This document shows, piece by piece, positions 35,692-44,725 of a stretch of DNA of 64,000 bases; the first letter of the stretch is position 1, and every line of letters begins with the position of its first letter. A program made the position numbers and the translations under genes. Source of the DNA: Zhihengliuella halotolerans (GTDB lineage Bacteria > Actinomycetota > Actinomycetes > Actinomycetales > Micrococcaceae); the NCBI RefSeq assembly GCF_004217565.1, contig NZ_SHLA01000001.1, positions 2,976,001-3,040,000 of the forward strand, in the 5' to 3' direction. The notes below the pieces were generated by a model. That model worked only from the letters and a program-made list of their open reading frames with translations, was not told where the DNA came from and did no database searches.

Positions 35692-35731
35692 CCGGACGAG
35701 GGAGCCGTACCCGGAAGGCGACAAGACGGCC
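35692..35731 (+). ncRNA. Guanidine-III riboswitch (ykkC-III class)
   Basis: The segment follows the short class consensus. CCGG at 35692-35695 is followed by ACGAGG, and a second CCGG lies at 35711-35714. GCCGT at 35704-35708 can pair with ACGGC at 35726-35730, within ACAAGACGGC, to close the pseudoknot. This is the same layout as the known actinobacterial guanidine-III aptamers. It ends four bases before GAAAGG, the likely ribosome-binding site of the exporter, which suggests control of translation by guanidine. The assignment is by eye; a covariance model search would decide it. Confidence 0.87.
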
Positions 35732-35749
35732 GTCGAAAGGCAGGCAGTC

Positions 35750-36064
35750 ATGTCTTGGTTCATTCTCGTGCTTTCAGGAGTATTCGAAGCCGTCTGGGCG
35801 GTCGCCCTCGGCAAGTCGGAGGGATTCACCAAGCTCGTCCCGTCGCTGGTCTTCGCCGGCGGGTTGCTCGTCTCCATGGCCGGGCTGGCCTGGGCTATGA
35901 AGGAAATCCCCACCGGAACGGCGTACGCGGTCTGGGTTGGGATCGGAGCCTCCCTGGCCGTGGCCTACGGGATGATCTTCGGCGGCGAGTCGATGAGCTG
36001 GATCAAGATTCTCCTAGTCACCGGGCTGATCGCCTGCATCGTCGGGCTGAAACTCGTCGACTAG
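35750..36064 (+). CDS. gdx: SMR family guanidinium exporter (Gdx/SugE type)
   Basis: A 104-residue protein of four helices. Helix 1 has GVFEAVWAVALGKSEG with the essential Glu13, and helix 2 onwards shows AWAMKEIPTGTAYAVWVGIGA. This is the SugE branch of the small multidrug resistance family, which exports guanidinium ion against protons as an antiparallel dimer. The ATG at 35750 follows GAAAGG; the longer upstream frame is not used. The guanidine-III riboswitch just before it fixes the substrate with good certainty. Its stop shares a CTAG with crgA. Confidence 0.93.
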   Translation: MSWFILVLSGVFEAVWAVALGKSEGFTKLVPSLVFAGGLLVSMAGLAWAMKEIPTGTAYAVWVGIGASLAVAYGMIFGGESMSWIKILLVTGLIACIVGLKLVD

Positions 36065-36309
36065 TGCCAGCGGGTCGTCATGAAGAAGCCGACCATCGCG
36101 ATGCCGAAACCGATGATGATGTTCCAGCCGCCGGCGGCCGCGATGGGGAACAGGGCCTGCGTGATGTAGTAGGTCACGACCCACAGCAGTCCCAGGATCA
36201 TCGAACCGAACATGACGATCTTGTACCAGAGCGGGAGTGGCTTCCGCTCGGTCGAAGCCGCCGGATCCTGTTGGGCGCGAGCCTTGCGGCGCGTCTTGGA
36301 TTCGGGCAC
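36061..36309 (-). CDS. crgA: Cell division protein CrgA
   Basis: An 82-residue protein with a basic, polar N-terminus (PESKTRRKARAQQ) and two membrane helices: YKIVMFGSMILGLLWVVTYY and IIIGFGIAMVGFFM, followed by TTRWH. CrgA coordinates growth and septum formation with FtsZ, FtsI and PknA in actinobacteria. The start is the GTG at 36309 with CAGGAG upstream; the frame extends farther up without a good site. It usually sits next to the rhomboid gene, but here an accessory block lies between. Confidence 0.92.
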   Translation of the reverse strand: MPESKTRRKARAQQDPAASTERKPLPLWYKIVMFGSMILGLLWVVTYYITQALFPIAAAGGWNIIIGFGIAMVGFFMTTRWH

Positions 36310-36413
36310 TGAAACTCCTGAAATATGGGTCGCGTCTTCGTTAGTCTGGTTACACCATACTAGCGAACCTCGTGCCCCGGCCGCGGTCCGTTTCAAGTCC
36401 TGAGGAGCGCCAC

Positions 36414-37253
36414 GTGTCTGCACCACCCGAAGGGTCACTGGACGCCATGCTCAACGACGGCGGGGCACGCGCGGCCGCCCGGGACCGCCGGCCGCGGCGG
36501 AGGTACTCGCGCGGTGGCGCCGTCGTCGGCGTCATCGGGGAGCTGCTCATCACCGCGGGCGTCATCGTGCTGCTTTTCGTCGCGTGGGAGCTGTGGTGGA
36601 CCAACTTGGAGGCCGACCGCAACCAGAACGATGCGGCCACCAATCTGATCGAATCCTTCGAGCGGCCCGAGGCGATCGCGGCCCCGGGGGATCCCGTGGA
36701 CCCGGAGGACCAGGCAGCCGACGACGCGGAGCAGTTCGGCCCTCCTCCGGCGGCCACCCTCGAGGACCCCGGCACGTTCGCTCTGATGTACGTCCCGCGT
36801 TTCGGGGAGGACTGGGTGCGGCCGGTGAGCAGCGGCGTCGGACTGGACGTGTTGAACAACCTCGGCATCGGGCACTATCCGGAGACGCAGATGCCCGGCG
36901 AGGCCGGGAACTTCGCGGTCGCAGCGCACCGGCAGACCCACGGTCAGGTGTTCTACGACATCGACAAGCTGCGCGACGGGGACCGCGTGTATGTGCAGAC
37001 CCGCGAGGGTTTCTACCAGTACCGCTACACCGGCACGGAGATCGTCTCTCCGTCTCAGGTCGACGTGCTGGCGCCGGTCCCCCGGCAGCCGGGCGCCGAG
37101 CCGACGTCCTCGGTCCTGACCTTGACCAGCTGCCACCCGCTCTTCACGACGCGGGAGCGGATCATCGCCTACGCGGAGCTCGAATCCTTCCGGCCGGCCG
37201 ATCACGGCCCGCAATTCGCCATCATGTCCGCCTACGAGCGCACGCAGAACTAG
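36414..37253 (+). CDS. Class E sortase
   Basis: A 279-residue membrane-anchored transpeptidase. After a basic N-terminus, one membrane helix (about residues 38-60) is followed by a Pro/Asp/Glu-rich spacer and the sortase fold. Catalytic residues are His near 172 (AVAAHRQTHG), Cys near 239 (LTLTSCHPLF) and Arg just after (TTRERIIAYAEL). Class E enzymes attach proteins with LAxTG-type signals to peptidoglycan. The GTG at 36414 has GAGGAG before it. It shares the operon with a small membrane protein and pabA-like gene. No substrate with a sorting signal is seen in this window. Confidence 0.92.
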   Translation: MSAPPEGSLDAMLNDGGARAAARDRRPRRRYSRGGAVVGVIGELLITAGVIVLLFVAWELWWTNLEADRNQNDAATNLIESFERPEAIAAPGDPVDPEDQAADDAEQFGPPPAATLEDPGTFALMYVPRFGEDWVRPVSSGVGLDVLNNLGIGHYPETQMPGEAGNFAVAAHRQTHGQVFYDIDKLRDGDRVYVQTREGFYQYRYTGTEIVSPSQVDVLAPVPRQPGAEPTSSVLTLTSCHPLFTTRERIIAYAELESFRPADHGPQFAIMSAYERTQN

Positions 37254-37262
37254 GAGGACCTC

Positions 37263-37433
37263 ATGTACGCATGGATGTTCAGGCAGCTCCCGGGCCCGGT
37301 GTGGGTGCGGCTTCTCATTTCGCTCGTCCTGCTCGCCGGGATCATACTGGTGTTGATGATGTATGTCTTTCCGTGGGTCAGCGACCAGCTGAGCCTGTGG
37401 ACTCAGTCGACGATTGGTTTGGTGACGCGATGA
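37263..37433 (+). CDS. Small membrane protein between sortase and amidotransferase genes
   Basis: A 56-residue frame starts MYAWMFRQLPGPVWVRLL and has one long hydrophobic segment (LLISLVLLAGIILVLMMYVF), then WVSDQLSLWTQ. AGGAGG directly precedes its ATG, and its stop overlaps the next start as ATGA. Similar short proteins with PGPxxVR followed by a helix are found at this place in many actinobacteria; their function is unknown. It is easily missed because of its size. Confidence 0.8.
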   Translation: MYAWMFRQLPGPVWVRLLISLVLLAGIILVLMMYVFPWVSDQLSLWTQSTIGLVTR

Positions 37434-38092
37434 CCGCCCGCATTCTGGTGATCGACAACTACGACTCGTTTGTCTACACCCTCGTGGGCTACCTGCAGGA
37501 GCTGGGCGCGGAGACGACCGTGGTCAGGAACGACGACGTCACCCTCGCCGAGGCGATCGAACTCGCCTCGGCCCGCGACGGCGTCTTGGTCTCCCCCGGC
37601 CCCGGCGATCCGGCCGGGGCGGGCGTGTGCATCGAGATGATCCGCTGGTGCGGCGAGGAGCTGAAACCGATGCTCGGCGTGTGCCTGGGCGAGCAGGCGC
37701 TGGCCGAGGCGTTCGGCGGCACCGTCACGCACGCTGAGGAACTCATGCACGGCAAAACGTCGCTGGTCGACCACGACGGGACGGGCGTCTTCGCGAACCT
37801 GCCCAGTCCCTTCACCGCCACTCGCTACCACTCGCTGGCCGCCGTGCGGGAGTCGATTCCGGACGTCCTGCGGATCACCGCGTGGACAGCGCCCAACGAG
37901 GCTGCGCCGGGGGGCACCGTGATGGGCCTCGCCCACAAGACTGCACCCTTGTGGGGCGTGCAGTTCCACCCGGAGTCGGTCCTGACGGAGGGCGGCTACC
38001 TGATGCTCGGCAACTGGCTCGAGTCACTCGGCGTCGAGGGCGCGGCGCAGCGGGCCGCGACGCTCAGCCCGCTGATCAGTTCCATCAGCTAG
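37430..38092 (+). CDS. pabA: Aminodeoxychorismate/anthranilate synthase glutamine amidotransferase component
   Basis: A 220-residue class I glutamine amidotransferase. The catalytic Cys is near residue 85 in LGVCLGEQALAEAFGG; the His-Glu pair is in VQFHPESVLT. The N-terminal IDNYDSFVYTLVGYLQ and SPGPGDP are standard. It supplies ammonia for making p-aminobenzoate (folate) or anthranilate (tryptophan). In this pknB-linked position it is called trpG/pabA in other actinobacteria and may serve both. No synthase partner lies in the window. Confidence 0.9.
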   Translation: MTARILVIDNYDSFVYTLVGYLQELGAETTVVRNDDVTLAEAIELASARDGVLVSPGPGDPAGAGVCIEMIRWCGEELKPMLGVCLGEQALAEAFGGTVTHAEELMHGKTSLVDHDGTGVFANLPSPFTATRYHSLAAVRESIPDVLRITAWTAPNEAAPGGTVMGLAHKTAPLWGVQFHPESVLTEGGYLMLGNWLESLGVEGAAQRAATLSPLISSIS

Positions 38093-38097
38093 TCCGC

Positions 38098-40086
38098 TCA
38101 GTCGTCTTCCGACGGCGACTCGGACGGCGCTTCGCTCTCGGACGGCGACTCGTCGGCGGACGGTGATTCGCTCGGCTCCTCTGACTCCTCCTCGGTGGGA
38201 GTCGGCGACGGCGTGGGTGATGGAGGAGCGACGGCGACGTCCACCGTAACCGTCCCGCCCTGCTCGATGTCGTTGCCCGGTTCTGGGGACTGATCGACGA
38301 TGGTACCTGGCGAAACGACCGCGTTCTCGACCTCGTTCACCGTGATGTTCAGGCCGTAGGCGGGATCGGAGAGGAGTTCTTCCGCCTCCTCCACCGTCAG
38401 CCCGCTGAGCAGGTCCGGCACCGAGACCATGCCGGTCGAGAGCGTCAACTCCACCGTGCTGCCACCGGCGACGGGGTCGCCGGCTGCCGGGTTGGTCCTG
38501 ATGACGCGGTCGGCCGGGACCGTGGCGCTGTTCTCTTCCTTCATCTCCGTTTCGACTTCGAGCCCCAGTTCCTCGAGGGTCGCCCGGGCGCTCGACTCGG
38601 TTGCGCCGGCCAAGTCCGGGATCGTCACCGAGGAAGGGCCCTTGGAGATGAGCAGCACGACGGCGGAATCGACACGGAGGGACTCGCCCTCGCCGGGCCG
38701 GGTGCCGATCGCGAAGCCTGATTCGACGTCGTCGCTGAACTCCTCGACGATTTCGGCAATCCGCAGGTTCTCCGCGAGCAGCGCGTTCTGGGCGTCCGTC
38801 TGGGTCATGCCCTCGACGGCCGGGACCTCGACCCGTACGTTCTGGGCCTGAATCTGTTGCGACCAGTTCCAGACGAACCAGCCGCCGCCGCCGACGACGA
38901 GCAGCGTCACGAGGGTGAAAACGATGATCCAGGCACGGCGGCGGCGCTTCTCATAGGGGGAGCGTTCGCGTGCGTGGGCGCCGATGGTATGCCCGCTGTC
39001 CTCGTGCGCACTGTCCTCGTGCCACGAATCTTCGGGGGTTGTCGCGTGCGGGGCTGCTGCGGTCATCGCGACGGTGGGATCGGATGAATCATGTGTCGGC
39101 AGGGCCGAGGTCTCCGCGGACGGCAGCGACAGAGCCTCGGTGGCCGCCTCCGACTCGTCGAGGCCCGCCGCAGCCGCCGCGGTGCCGATGAGCTGGGTGG
39201 GAGCTTCAGCCGGGTCGTCCGAATACGGGACGCCTTCGCGTGCTTCGCGCAGGGCGTGGGCAAAGGCTGCAGCGTCTTGGAAGCGGTTCTCACGGTCTTT
39301 CTGCAGCGCCTTGGCGAGCAGGGGATCGAAGGCGGCGGGAACGTCGTCGTTCAGCGCGCTCGGCGCCAGAGCGTCCTCGCCCACGTGCTGGTAGGCGACC
39401 GACACGGCGGAGTCGCCGACGAACGGCGGCCGGCCCGTGAGCAGTTCGAAGAGCAGGCAACCGGCGGAGTAGAGGTCGCTGCGGACGTCGACGTTCTCGC
39501 CACGCGCCTGCTCGGGGGAAAGGTACTGGGCGGTTCCGACGACGGCCTGCGTCTGCGTCATCGTCGCCGCGGAATCGGCGAGGGCCCGGGCGATACCGAA
39601 GTCCATGACCTTGATGCTGCCGTCGGCGGTGACCATGACGTTCGCGGGCTTGATGTCGCGGTGCACGATCGACATGCGGTGGCTGTAGGACAGGGCGGAG
39701 AGCACACCCAGCGCATAGTCGACGGCCTGGTCGAAGGAGACCTCGTCGGAGGCGAGCAGATCTCGAAGCGTCCGGCCGTCGACGTACTCCATGACGATGA
39801 ACGGGACCTTCAGCCCGCTTGCGGACTCCGCGTCCGTACCGAGCTGCTCCTCACCCGTGTCGTACACCGAAACGATCGCCGGATGATTGAGGCCGGCGAC
39901 GGCCTGCGCCTCCCGGCGGAAGCGGGTCTGGAACATCGGATCCCGCGCGAGGTCGCGGCGGAGCAGCTTGATGGCAACCTCACGGCCGAGGCGCGTGTCG
40001 CGGCCGCGGTGCACGTCAGCCATGCCGCCGCGCCCGATGAGCGCGCCGACCTCATAACGGTCGTCGAGGAGTCGAGTCTCAGTCAT
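38098..40086 (-). CDS. pknB: Serine/threonine protein kinase PknB with PASTA domains
   Basis: A 662-residue membrane kinase. The catalytic domain (about 10-275) has RGGMADVHRG, EVAIKLLRR, HRDIKPANVMV, MDFGIA and the activation loop [21 protein letters not shown] juxtamembrane linker is followed by one helix at about 376-397. Outside are three PASTA repeats (VPAVEGMTQ, IPDLAGATES, VPDLLSGLTV), which bind muropeptides or lipid II. A tail rich in S, P and E ends the protein. It regulates cell-wall growth by phosphorylating proteins such as the pseudokinase, CrgA and FhaA-linked partners in mycobacteria. It starts one base after pknA ends. Confidence 0.96.
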   Translation of the reverse strand: MTETRLLDDRYEVGALIGRGGMADVHRGRDTRLGREVAIKLLRRDLARDPMFQTRFRREAQAVAGLNHPAIVSVYDTGEEQLGTDAESASGLKVPFIVMEYVDGRTLRDLLASDEVSFDQAVDYALGVLSALSYSHRMSIVHRDIKPANVMVTADGSIKVMDFGIARALADSAATMTQTQAVVGTAQYLSPEQARGENVDVRSDLYSAGCLLFELLTGRPPFVGDSAVSVAYQHVGEDALAPSALNDDVPAAFDPLLAKALQKDRENRFQDAAAFAHALREAREGVPYSDDPAEAPTQLIGTAAAAAGLDESEAATEALSLPSAETSALPTHDSSDPTVAMTAAAPHATTPEDSWHEDSAHEDSGHTIGAHARERSPYEKRRRRAWIIVFTLVTLLVVGGGGWFVWNWSQQIQAQNVRVEVPAVEGMTQTDAQNALLAENLRIAEIVEEFSDDVESGFAIGTRPGEGESLRVDSAVVLLISKGPSSVTIPDLAGATESSARATLEELGLEVETEMKEENSATVPADRVIRTNPAAGDPVAGGSTVELTLSTGMVSVPDLLSGLTVEEAEELLSDPAYGLNITVNEVENAVVSPGTIVDQSPEPGNDIEQGGTVTVDVAVAPPSPTPSPTPTEEESEEPSESPSADESPSESEAPSESPSEDD

Positions 40087-41898
40087 CTAGCTGGCGGGGG
40101 ACTCGGACGGGGTGGGGTTCGGGGCTGACTCGGGCGTCTCCGACTCCTCGGTGTTCTGGGGGCCCTCCGAGACCGTGTAGGCCACGTCTGAGCCCTCGTC
40201 CACGGATTGGCCGCTGCCGGGGTTCACCGCGACGACCGTGCCCGCGGGCTGGTCCGAGGCCACCGTGCCGCCGTGCACCGGAACGAGGTTTGCGTTCGTG
40301 AGCGCGCTGCGGACTGCGGCCTCGGTCTTGCCCGTGAGCCCGTTGGGCACAGTCACCTTCGAGGGCTGCTCGGGTGCGACGGCGTAGCGTACGGCGATTG
40401 TCGTCCCCAGGCGCTGCTCCCCGGACGGGGAGACGGCGAACACGGTGTTCTCCGCGTATTCCTGGTTCTCTTCGCCTTGGGCGTCGACCCGGAAGCCCAG
40501 GTCCTCCAAGCGCTCCATAACGGATTCGAGCTGCTGACCCAGGTACTGGTTTTCCCGGATCGTGGCCGTCTCCGGGTCGGGCGCCTGTGTCGTGGGGTCG
40601 TTGTCGTTCCCGTCGGACGTTTCGGTCTCGGTCGGTGTGGGCGTGTCGGAGGGGGTCTCGGACGCCGTCTCCGACGGTGTCTCCGAGACGGTGGTCGACG
40701 GTGAACCGGAAGCGTCGGGGTCGTCGTCGTTTCCGGTCAGCAGCGGGAACAGCAGGGCGCCGAGGATCGCGAAGACCACGAGCACCAGCAGGGCGATGAG
40801 CGGCCAAGTCCACGGGCTGCGGCGGTTGCGCGCGAGCTCGTTCGCGTCCTCCTCGGACTCCTCGTCGTCACCGGGGGTCCAGTCGCGACTGGCGCCGACG
40901 ACGGAGGCGAATTCGTCGCCCTCGCCCTCGCCTTGGCCCACGACCGGAAGCGACGACGTGTTGGTGCCGGCGACGGTCTGCGCCTGGGTCGGGGCGGAAT
41001 CCGGACGGATGACCTGGGTGGAGGCCGTTCCCGAGGCGAAGAGCAGCATGCCAGGAACCGCGGCCTCAGCGGCGCGCGGGTTGTTCGCCCGCAGCGCTTC
41101 GGCGGCCTCGGCCAGCTTGTTCGCGTTGGCGGGGCGGTCGCCCGGGTCCTTGGCCAGCATCGACATCAGCAGCGCGCGCACGTTCGGGTCCACCGTGTCG
41201 GGCAGCGGTGGGGGAGTGTCGTTGACCTGGGCGAGTGCGATCGCGATCTGCGATTCGCCCGAGAAGGGACGGCGGCCGGCAACGCACTCGTAGCCGATGA
41301 CGCCGAGCGAGTACACATCGCTCGAGCCCGTGGCCTGCTGGCCGGTGGCCTGCTCGGGGGAGAGGTACTGGGCCGTTCCCATGACCTGACCCGTGGCGGT
41401 GAGCGGCACCTGATCAGCGAGGCGGGCGATGCCGAAGTCGGTGATCTTCACCCGGCCGTCAGGCAGGATGAGGATGTTGCCCGGCTTGACGTCACGGTGA
41501 ACGAGGCCCAGCTCGTGGGCGGCGGCCAGCGCACGGGCGGTCTGCGCGATGATCGACAGCGTCCGGTCGGCGTTGAGGACGCGCTCGCGTTCGATGATGG
41601 CCGAGAGTGGACGGCCGGGGACCAGCTCCATGACGAGGTAGGCGGATCCTTCTTCCTCGCCGTAGTCGAAGACCGAAGCCACGCCATTGTGGTTCAGCAG
41701 GGCGGTGTGCCGGGCCTCGGCGCGGAAACGCTTGAGGAAGCCCGGATCGCCGGTGTATTCCTCCTTGAGGATCTTGATGGCGACCACGCGGCCGAGCACC
41801 AGGTCTTGGGCCTTCCACACCTCGCCCATGCCGCCGATAGCGATCCGGTCGGTCAGTTTGAACCGACCGCCCAGGGTGATTCCCGATGTAGGCCTCAC
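40087..41898 (-). CDS. pknA: Serine/threonine protein kinase PknA with PASTA repeats
   Basis: A 603-residue membrane kinase. The N-terminal catalytic domain has [31 protein letters not shown] (near 133), DFGIARL and [16 protein letters not shown]. One membrane helix is near 366-386 ([18 protein letters not shown]). Unlike M. tuberculosis PknA, the outer part has two PASTA-like repeats, the second clear as [17 protein letters not shown]. They are separated from the helix by a Ser/Thr-rich stretch. The GTG start overlaps pbpA by four bases. The kinase pair sits in the standard operon order. Confidence 0.94.
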   Translation of the reverse strand: MRPTSGITLGGRFKLTDRIAIGGMGEVWKAQDLVLGRVVAIKILKEEYTGDPGFLKRFRAEARHTALLNHNGVASVFDYGEEEGSAYLVMELVPGRPLSAIIERERVLNADRTLSIIAQTARALAAAHELGLVHRDVKPGNILILPDGRVKITDFGIARLADQVPLTATGQVMGTAQYLSPEQATGQQATGSSDVYSLGVIGYECVAGRRPFSGESQIAIALAQVNDTPPPLPDTVDPNVRALLMSMLAKDPGDRPANANKLAEAAEALRANNPRAAEAAVPGMLLFASGTASTQVIRPDSAPTQAQTVAGTNTSSLPVVGQGEGEGDEFASVVGASRDWTPGDDEESEEDANELARNRRSPWTWPLIALLVLVVFAILGALLFPLLTGNDDDPDASGSPSTTVSETPSETASETPSDTPTPTETETSDGNDNDPTTQAPDPETATIRENQYLGQQLESVMERLEDLGFRVDAQGEENQEYAENTVFAVSPSGEQRLGTTIAVRYAVAPEQPSKVTVPNGLTGKTEAAVRSALTNANLVPVHGGTVASDQPAGTVVAVNPGSGQSVDEGSDVAYTVSEGPQNTEESETPESAPNPTPSESPAS

Positions 41899-43361
41899 TT
41901 GTTGAACACCGCCTCTAGGATCTTCTTCATGTTCGGACTGGTCAGTGTGTGGCCGGTCTCGTAGTCAATATTCTCGGCGACGATTGTCACCGCGTACTCG
42001 GGGTCGTCCGCCGGTGCGAAACCCGTGATCCAGGAGTTCACCGTGTTGGTCGGATTTCCGTTGGCGTCGACTCGGCCGGTCTGGCCGGTGCCCGTCTTGG
42101 CTGCGATCTCCAGGCCGGGGACCTGGGCGGCTGCCGCGGTGCCACCCTTGAGGGGTTCGCGCATGAGCTCTGTCACCTGGTCCGCGACTTCCTTGGTCGT
42201 CGCTGTGCTGAACTCTTCCGGCTCCGGCTGCTCCAGCACCTTGAGGTCGGGGGCGATGATCTCGTCGATGAGGTTCGGCTTCATGATCACCCCGCCGTTC
42301 GCGATGCCCATCGAGACCATGTTCATCTGCAGCGCCGAGGCCTTGACGTCGAACTGGCCGATCGACGAGAGCGCGAGCTGCGCGTCGTCCATGTCGCTCG
42401 GGAAGACGGAGGTGGCCACGCGCTGCGGGATGTAGAGCTGCTGGCCGAAGCCGAAGCGCTCGGCGACGTCCCGCAGGGCGTCCTCACCCACGGAGTCGGC
42501 GATCTCGACGAACGGGGTGTTGCAGCTCTGCCCGATGATGAAGTGGAGCGTCGCCTTCTTCTGCTGCGTGCAGATGCCCTCGTTGAAGTTGCTGATCGGA
42601 CGCGAGGTGCCTTTCGGCGTCGCGGTCTCCGGGTTGTCGATCTCCGTCTCGAGATCGTAGTCGCCCGACTCGAGGGCGGCCACGACGTCGAGGATCTTGA
42701 AGGTCGAGCCCGGGGCGCTCAGGTGGCCGATCGCCGGGTTGATGTAGGGGCTCAGGTTGGAGCGGCCGAGGATGGCGTCCATGTTGGCGGTCGCCTGCGA
42801 CGTGCTGTGGACCGCGAGCTCGTTTGTGTCGTACGTCGGCTTGGAGACCATGGCCTTGATATCGCCGGTCTTCACCTCGGAGACGATGGCGGTCATCGGC
42901 ACGTCGTCGGGCAGGATGTCGTAGATCTGCTGCTGCAGCTGGCCGTCGATCGTCAGCTGCACGGACGCGCCCTCTTGGCTGTTGCCCGAGATCATATTCA
43001 TCATGCGGTTGAAAACCTGACTGTCGCCGCGTCCGGTGAGCCAGTCGTTGAGGTAGGACTCCAAATGGGTCGAACCGTGCGCGAGCGAGTAGAAGCCGGT
43101 CAGGTGGGAGTACAGCTCCGGCTCGTTGTAGACGCGCTGGTATTCGAACTGTCCGTCGGTCTTTACGGATTCGGCGATCGGATTGCCGTCGACGAGAATC
43201 GCGCCGCGGGCCAGGTCGAAGTCGCGGAAGAGCTGCCGCTTGTTCAGCGGGTTGGCGTTGAGCTCGTCGGCAGCGAAGAACTGGATGTAGGAGAGCGAAC
43301 CCATGATCGCGACGAAGAAGACGATCACCGCGATCCAGACGTTGCGGATGGCCTGGTTCAT
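41895..43361 (-). CDS. pbpA: Penicillin-binding protein, transpeptidase (PbpA)
   Basis: A 488-residue class B penicillin-binding protein, anchored by one N-terminal helix (residues about 9-29). The active site has S-x-x-K in [12 protein letters not shown] near residue 218, SCN in IGQSCNTPF near 278, and KTGTGQ near 424. It cross-links peptidoglycan. PASTA domains are absent, as usual for PbpA. It overlaps both neighbours by four bases, so its expression is coupled with rodA and pknA. Confidence 0.95.
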   Translation of the reverse strand: MNQAIRNVWIAVIVFFVAIMGSLSYIQFFAADELNANPLNKRQLFRDFDLARGAILVDGNPIAESVKTDGQFEYQRVYNEPELYSHLTGFYSLAHGSTHLESYLNDWLTGRGDSQVFNRMMNMISGNSQEGASVQLTIDGQLQQQIYDILPDDVPMTAIVSEVKTGDIKAMVSKPTYDTNELAVHSTSQATANMDAILGRSNLSPYINPAIGHLSAPGSTFKILDVVAALESGDYDLETEIDNPETATPKGTSRPISNFNEGICTQQKKATLHFIIGQSCNTPFVEIADSVGEDALRDVAERFGFGQQLYIPQRVATSVFPSDMDDAQLALSSIGQFDVKASALQMNMVSMGIANGGVIMKPNLIDEIIAPDLKVLEQPEPEEFSTATTKEVADQVTELMREPLKGGTAAAAQVPGLEIAAKTGTGQTGRVDANGNPTNTVNSWITGFAPADDPEYAVTIVAENIDYETGHTLTSPNMKKILEAVFNK

Positions 43362-44725
43362 GCGTTCGCCCCTTTCTTCAGGACGACCTCGTTGGTCAGG
43401 TCAGCGCTCGGGACGGGTTTGCGGGCATTGTTCGAGACCAAGAGCAGCAACGCGATGATGATCCAGTTCGCCAGCAGCGACGAGCCGCCGGCGGCCACGA
43501 AGGGCGTTGTCAGTCCAGTGAGCGGGATCAGCCGCGTCACGCCCCCGATCACCACGAAGCACTGCAGGCCGATGGTGAAGGACAGCCCCGATGCGAGCAG
43601 TTTGCCGAAGGCGTCCCGGGTGCCGAGCGCGGCGCGGATGCCGCGGCTGACGAGCAGGACGTAGAGGAGGACGACGGCGATGACGCCGATGAGTCCGAGC
43701 TCCTCGCCGATCGCTGTGATGATCATGTCCGAATTGGCGTAGGGCACGAGGTCGGGCCGTCCGTTGCCGAAACCGGTGCCGAAGAGGCCGCCATTGGCGA
43801 GCCCGAACATGCCTTGGACGATCTGATGGGACCCGAATTGGGCGTTGATGACCTCCGGGTCGAAGGCGTTGATCCACGCGTTGATACGCCGTTCGACGTG
43901 ACCCATGAACTGGACGGCGAACACGCCGCCGACCGCCACGAGGCCGAGGCCGATGAGGATCCAGCTGATGCGCGCCGTGGCGACGTAGATCATGGCCATG
44001 AAGAGGCCGAAGAACAGGATCGCCGAGCCGAGGTCGCGCTGCAGGATCAGGACACCGATGCTGATGATCCAGGCCAGGACCATGGGCGCCATGTCGCGCA
44101 CGCGGGGCAACTGAAGCGGACCGATCTTCCGTCCGGCCAGCAGGATCAGGTCGCGGTTGCTGGAGAGGTAGCCGGCGAAGAAGATGGACAGCGTGATCTT
44201 CGCGAGTTCGCCCGGCTGGAAGGACATGCCGCCGATGAAGATCCAGATGCGGGCGCCATTGACGGGTTGCCCGAGACCCGGGATGAGAGGCAGGACCATC
44301 AGCACGGCGGAGACGACCAGGCAGATGTAGACCGCGCGGCGCAGGATCCGGTGATCACGGATCGCCCAGATGACCGCCATCGCGGCAGCGATGGCTACGC
44401 CGGTCCACATCAGTTGCCGAGTGGCCGCGGTGTCTCCCGTGGTGATGTCCAGGCGGTGGATCATGGCCACGCCGATGCCATTGAGGGCGACGACACAGGG
44501 AAGTATGATCGGATCGGCATATTTCGCCCAAATCCGCAGGACGATGTGCATTCCCAGGGCCAGGGCGCACAGGATGGCGCCCTGTTTTGCGAACTCGGGG
44601 GAGAGGCCCTCGGGGTTGCTGAGCCCGGCGAGGTAGCCGGCGCCGACGGCGACAAGCATCGCCAGGACAAGCAGCCAGAGCTCGGTGTTCCGGCGCGAGA
44701 TCGGTGCGGTGCGCAGCTCACTCAT
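43358..44725 (-). CDS. rodA: SEDS family peptidoglycan glycosyltransferase (RodA/FtsW)
   Basis: A 455-residue polytopic protein with about 12 membrane segments. SEDS motifs include AKITLSIFFAGYLSSNRD and the C-terminal TGLTTPFVAAGGSSLLANWI. It polymerises lipid II together with the PbpA transpeptidase encoded just downstream; PknA, PknB and PstP control this pair. It overlaps pstP by 8 bases and pbpA by four. Confidence 0.94.
   Translation of the reverse strand: MSELRTAPISRRNTELWLLVLAMLVAVGAGYLAGLSNPEGLSPEFAKQGAILCALALGMHIVLRIWAKYADPIILPCVVALNGIGVAMIHRLDITTGDTAATRQLMWTGVAIAAAMAVIWAIRDHRILRRAVYICLVVSAVLMVLPLIPGLGQPVNGARIWIFIGGMSFQPGELAKITLSIFFAGYLSSNRDLILLAGRKIGPLQLPRVRDMAPMVLAWIISIGVLILQRDLGSAILFFGLFMAMIYVATARISWILIGLGLVAVGGVFAVQFMGHVERRINAWINAFDPEVINAQFGSHQIVQGMFGLANGGLFGTGFGNGRPDLVPYANSDMIITAIGEELGLIGVIAVVLLYVLLVSRGIRAALGTRDAFGKLLASGLSFTIGLQCFVVIGGVTRLIPLTGLTTPFVAAGGSSLLANWIIIALLLLVSNNARKPVPSADLTNEVVLKKGANA

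Noticed and set aside
39091-43664. Long plus-strand frames opposite pknB, pknA, pbpA and rodA.
   Set aside because: Compositional shadows of the real minus-strand genes, with no recognisable domain.
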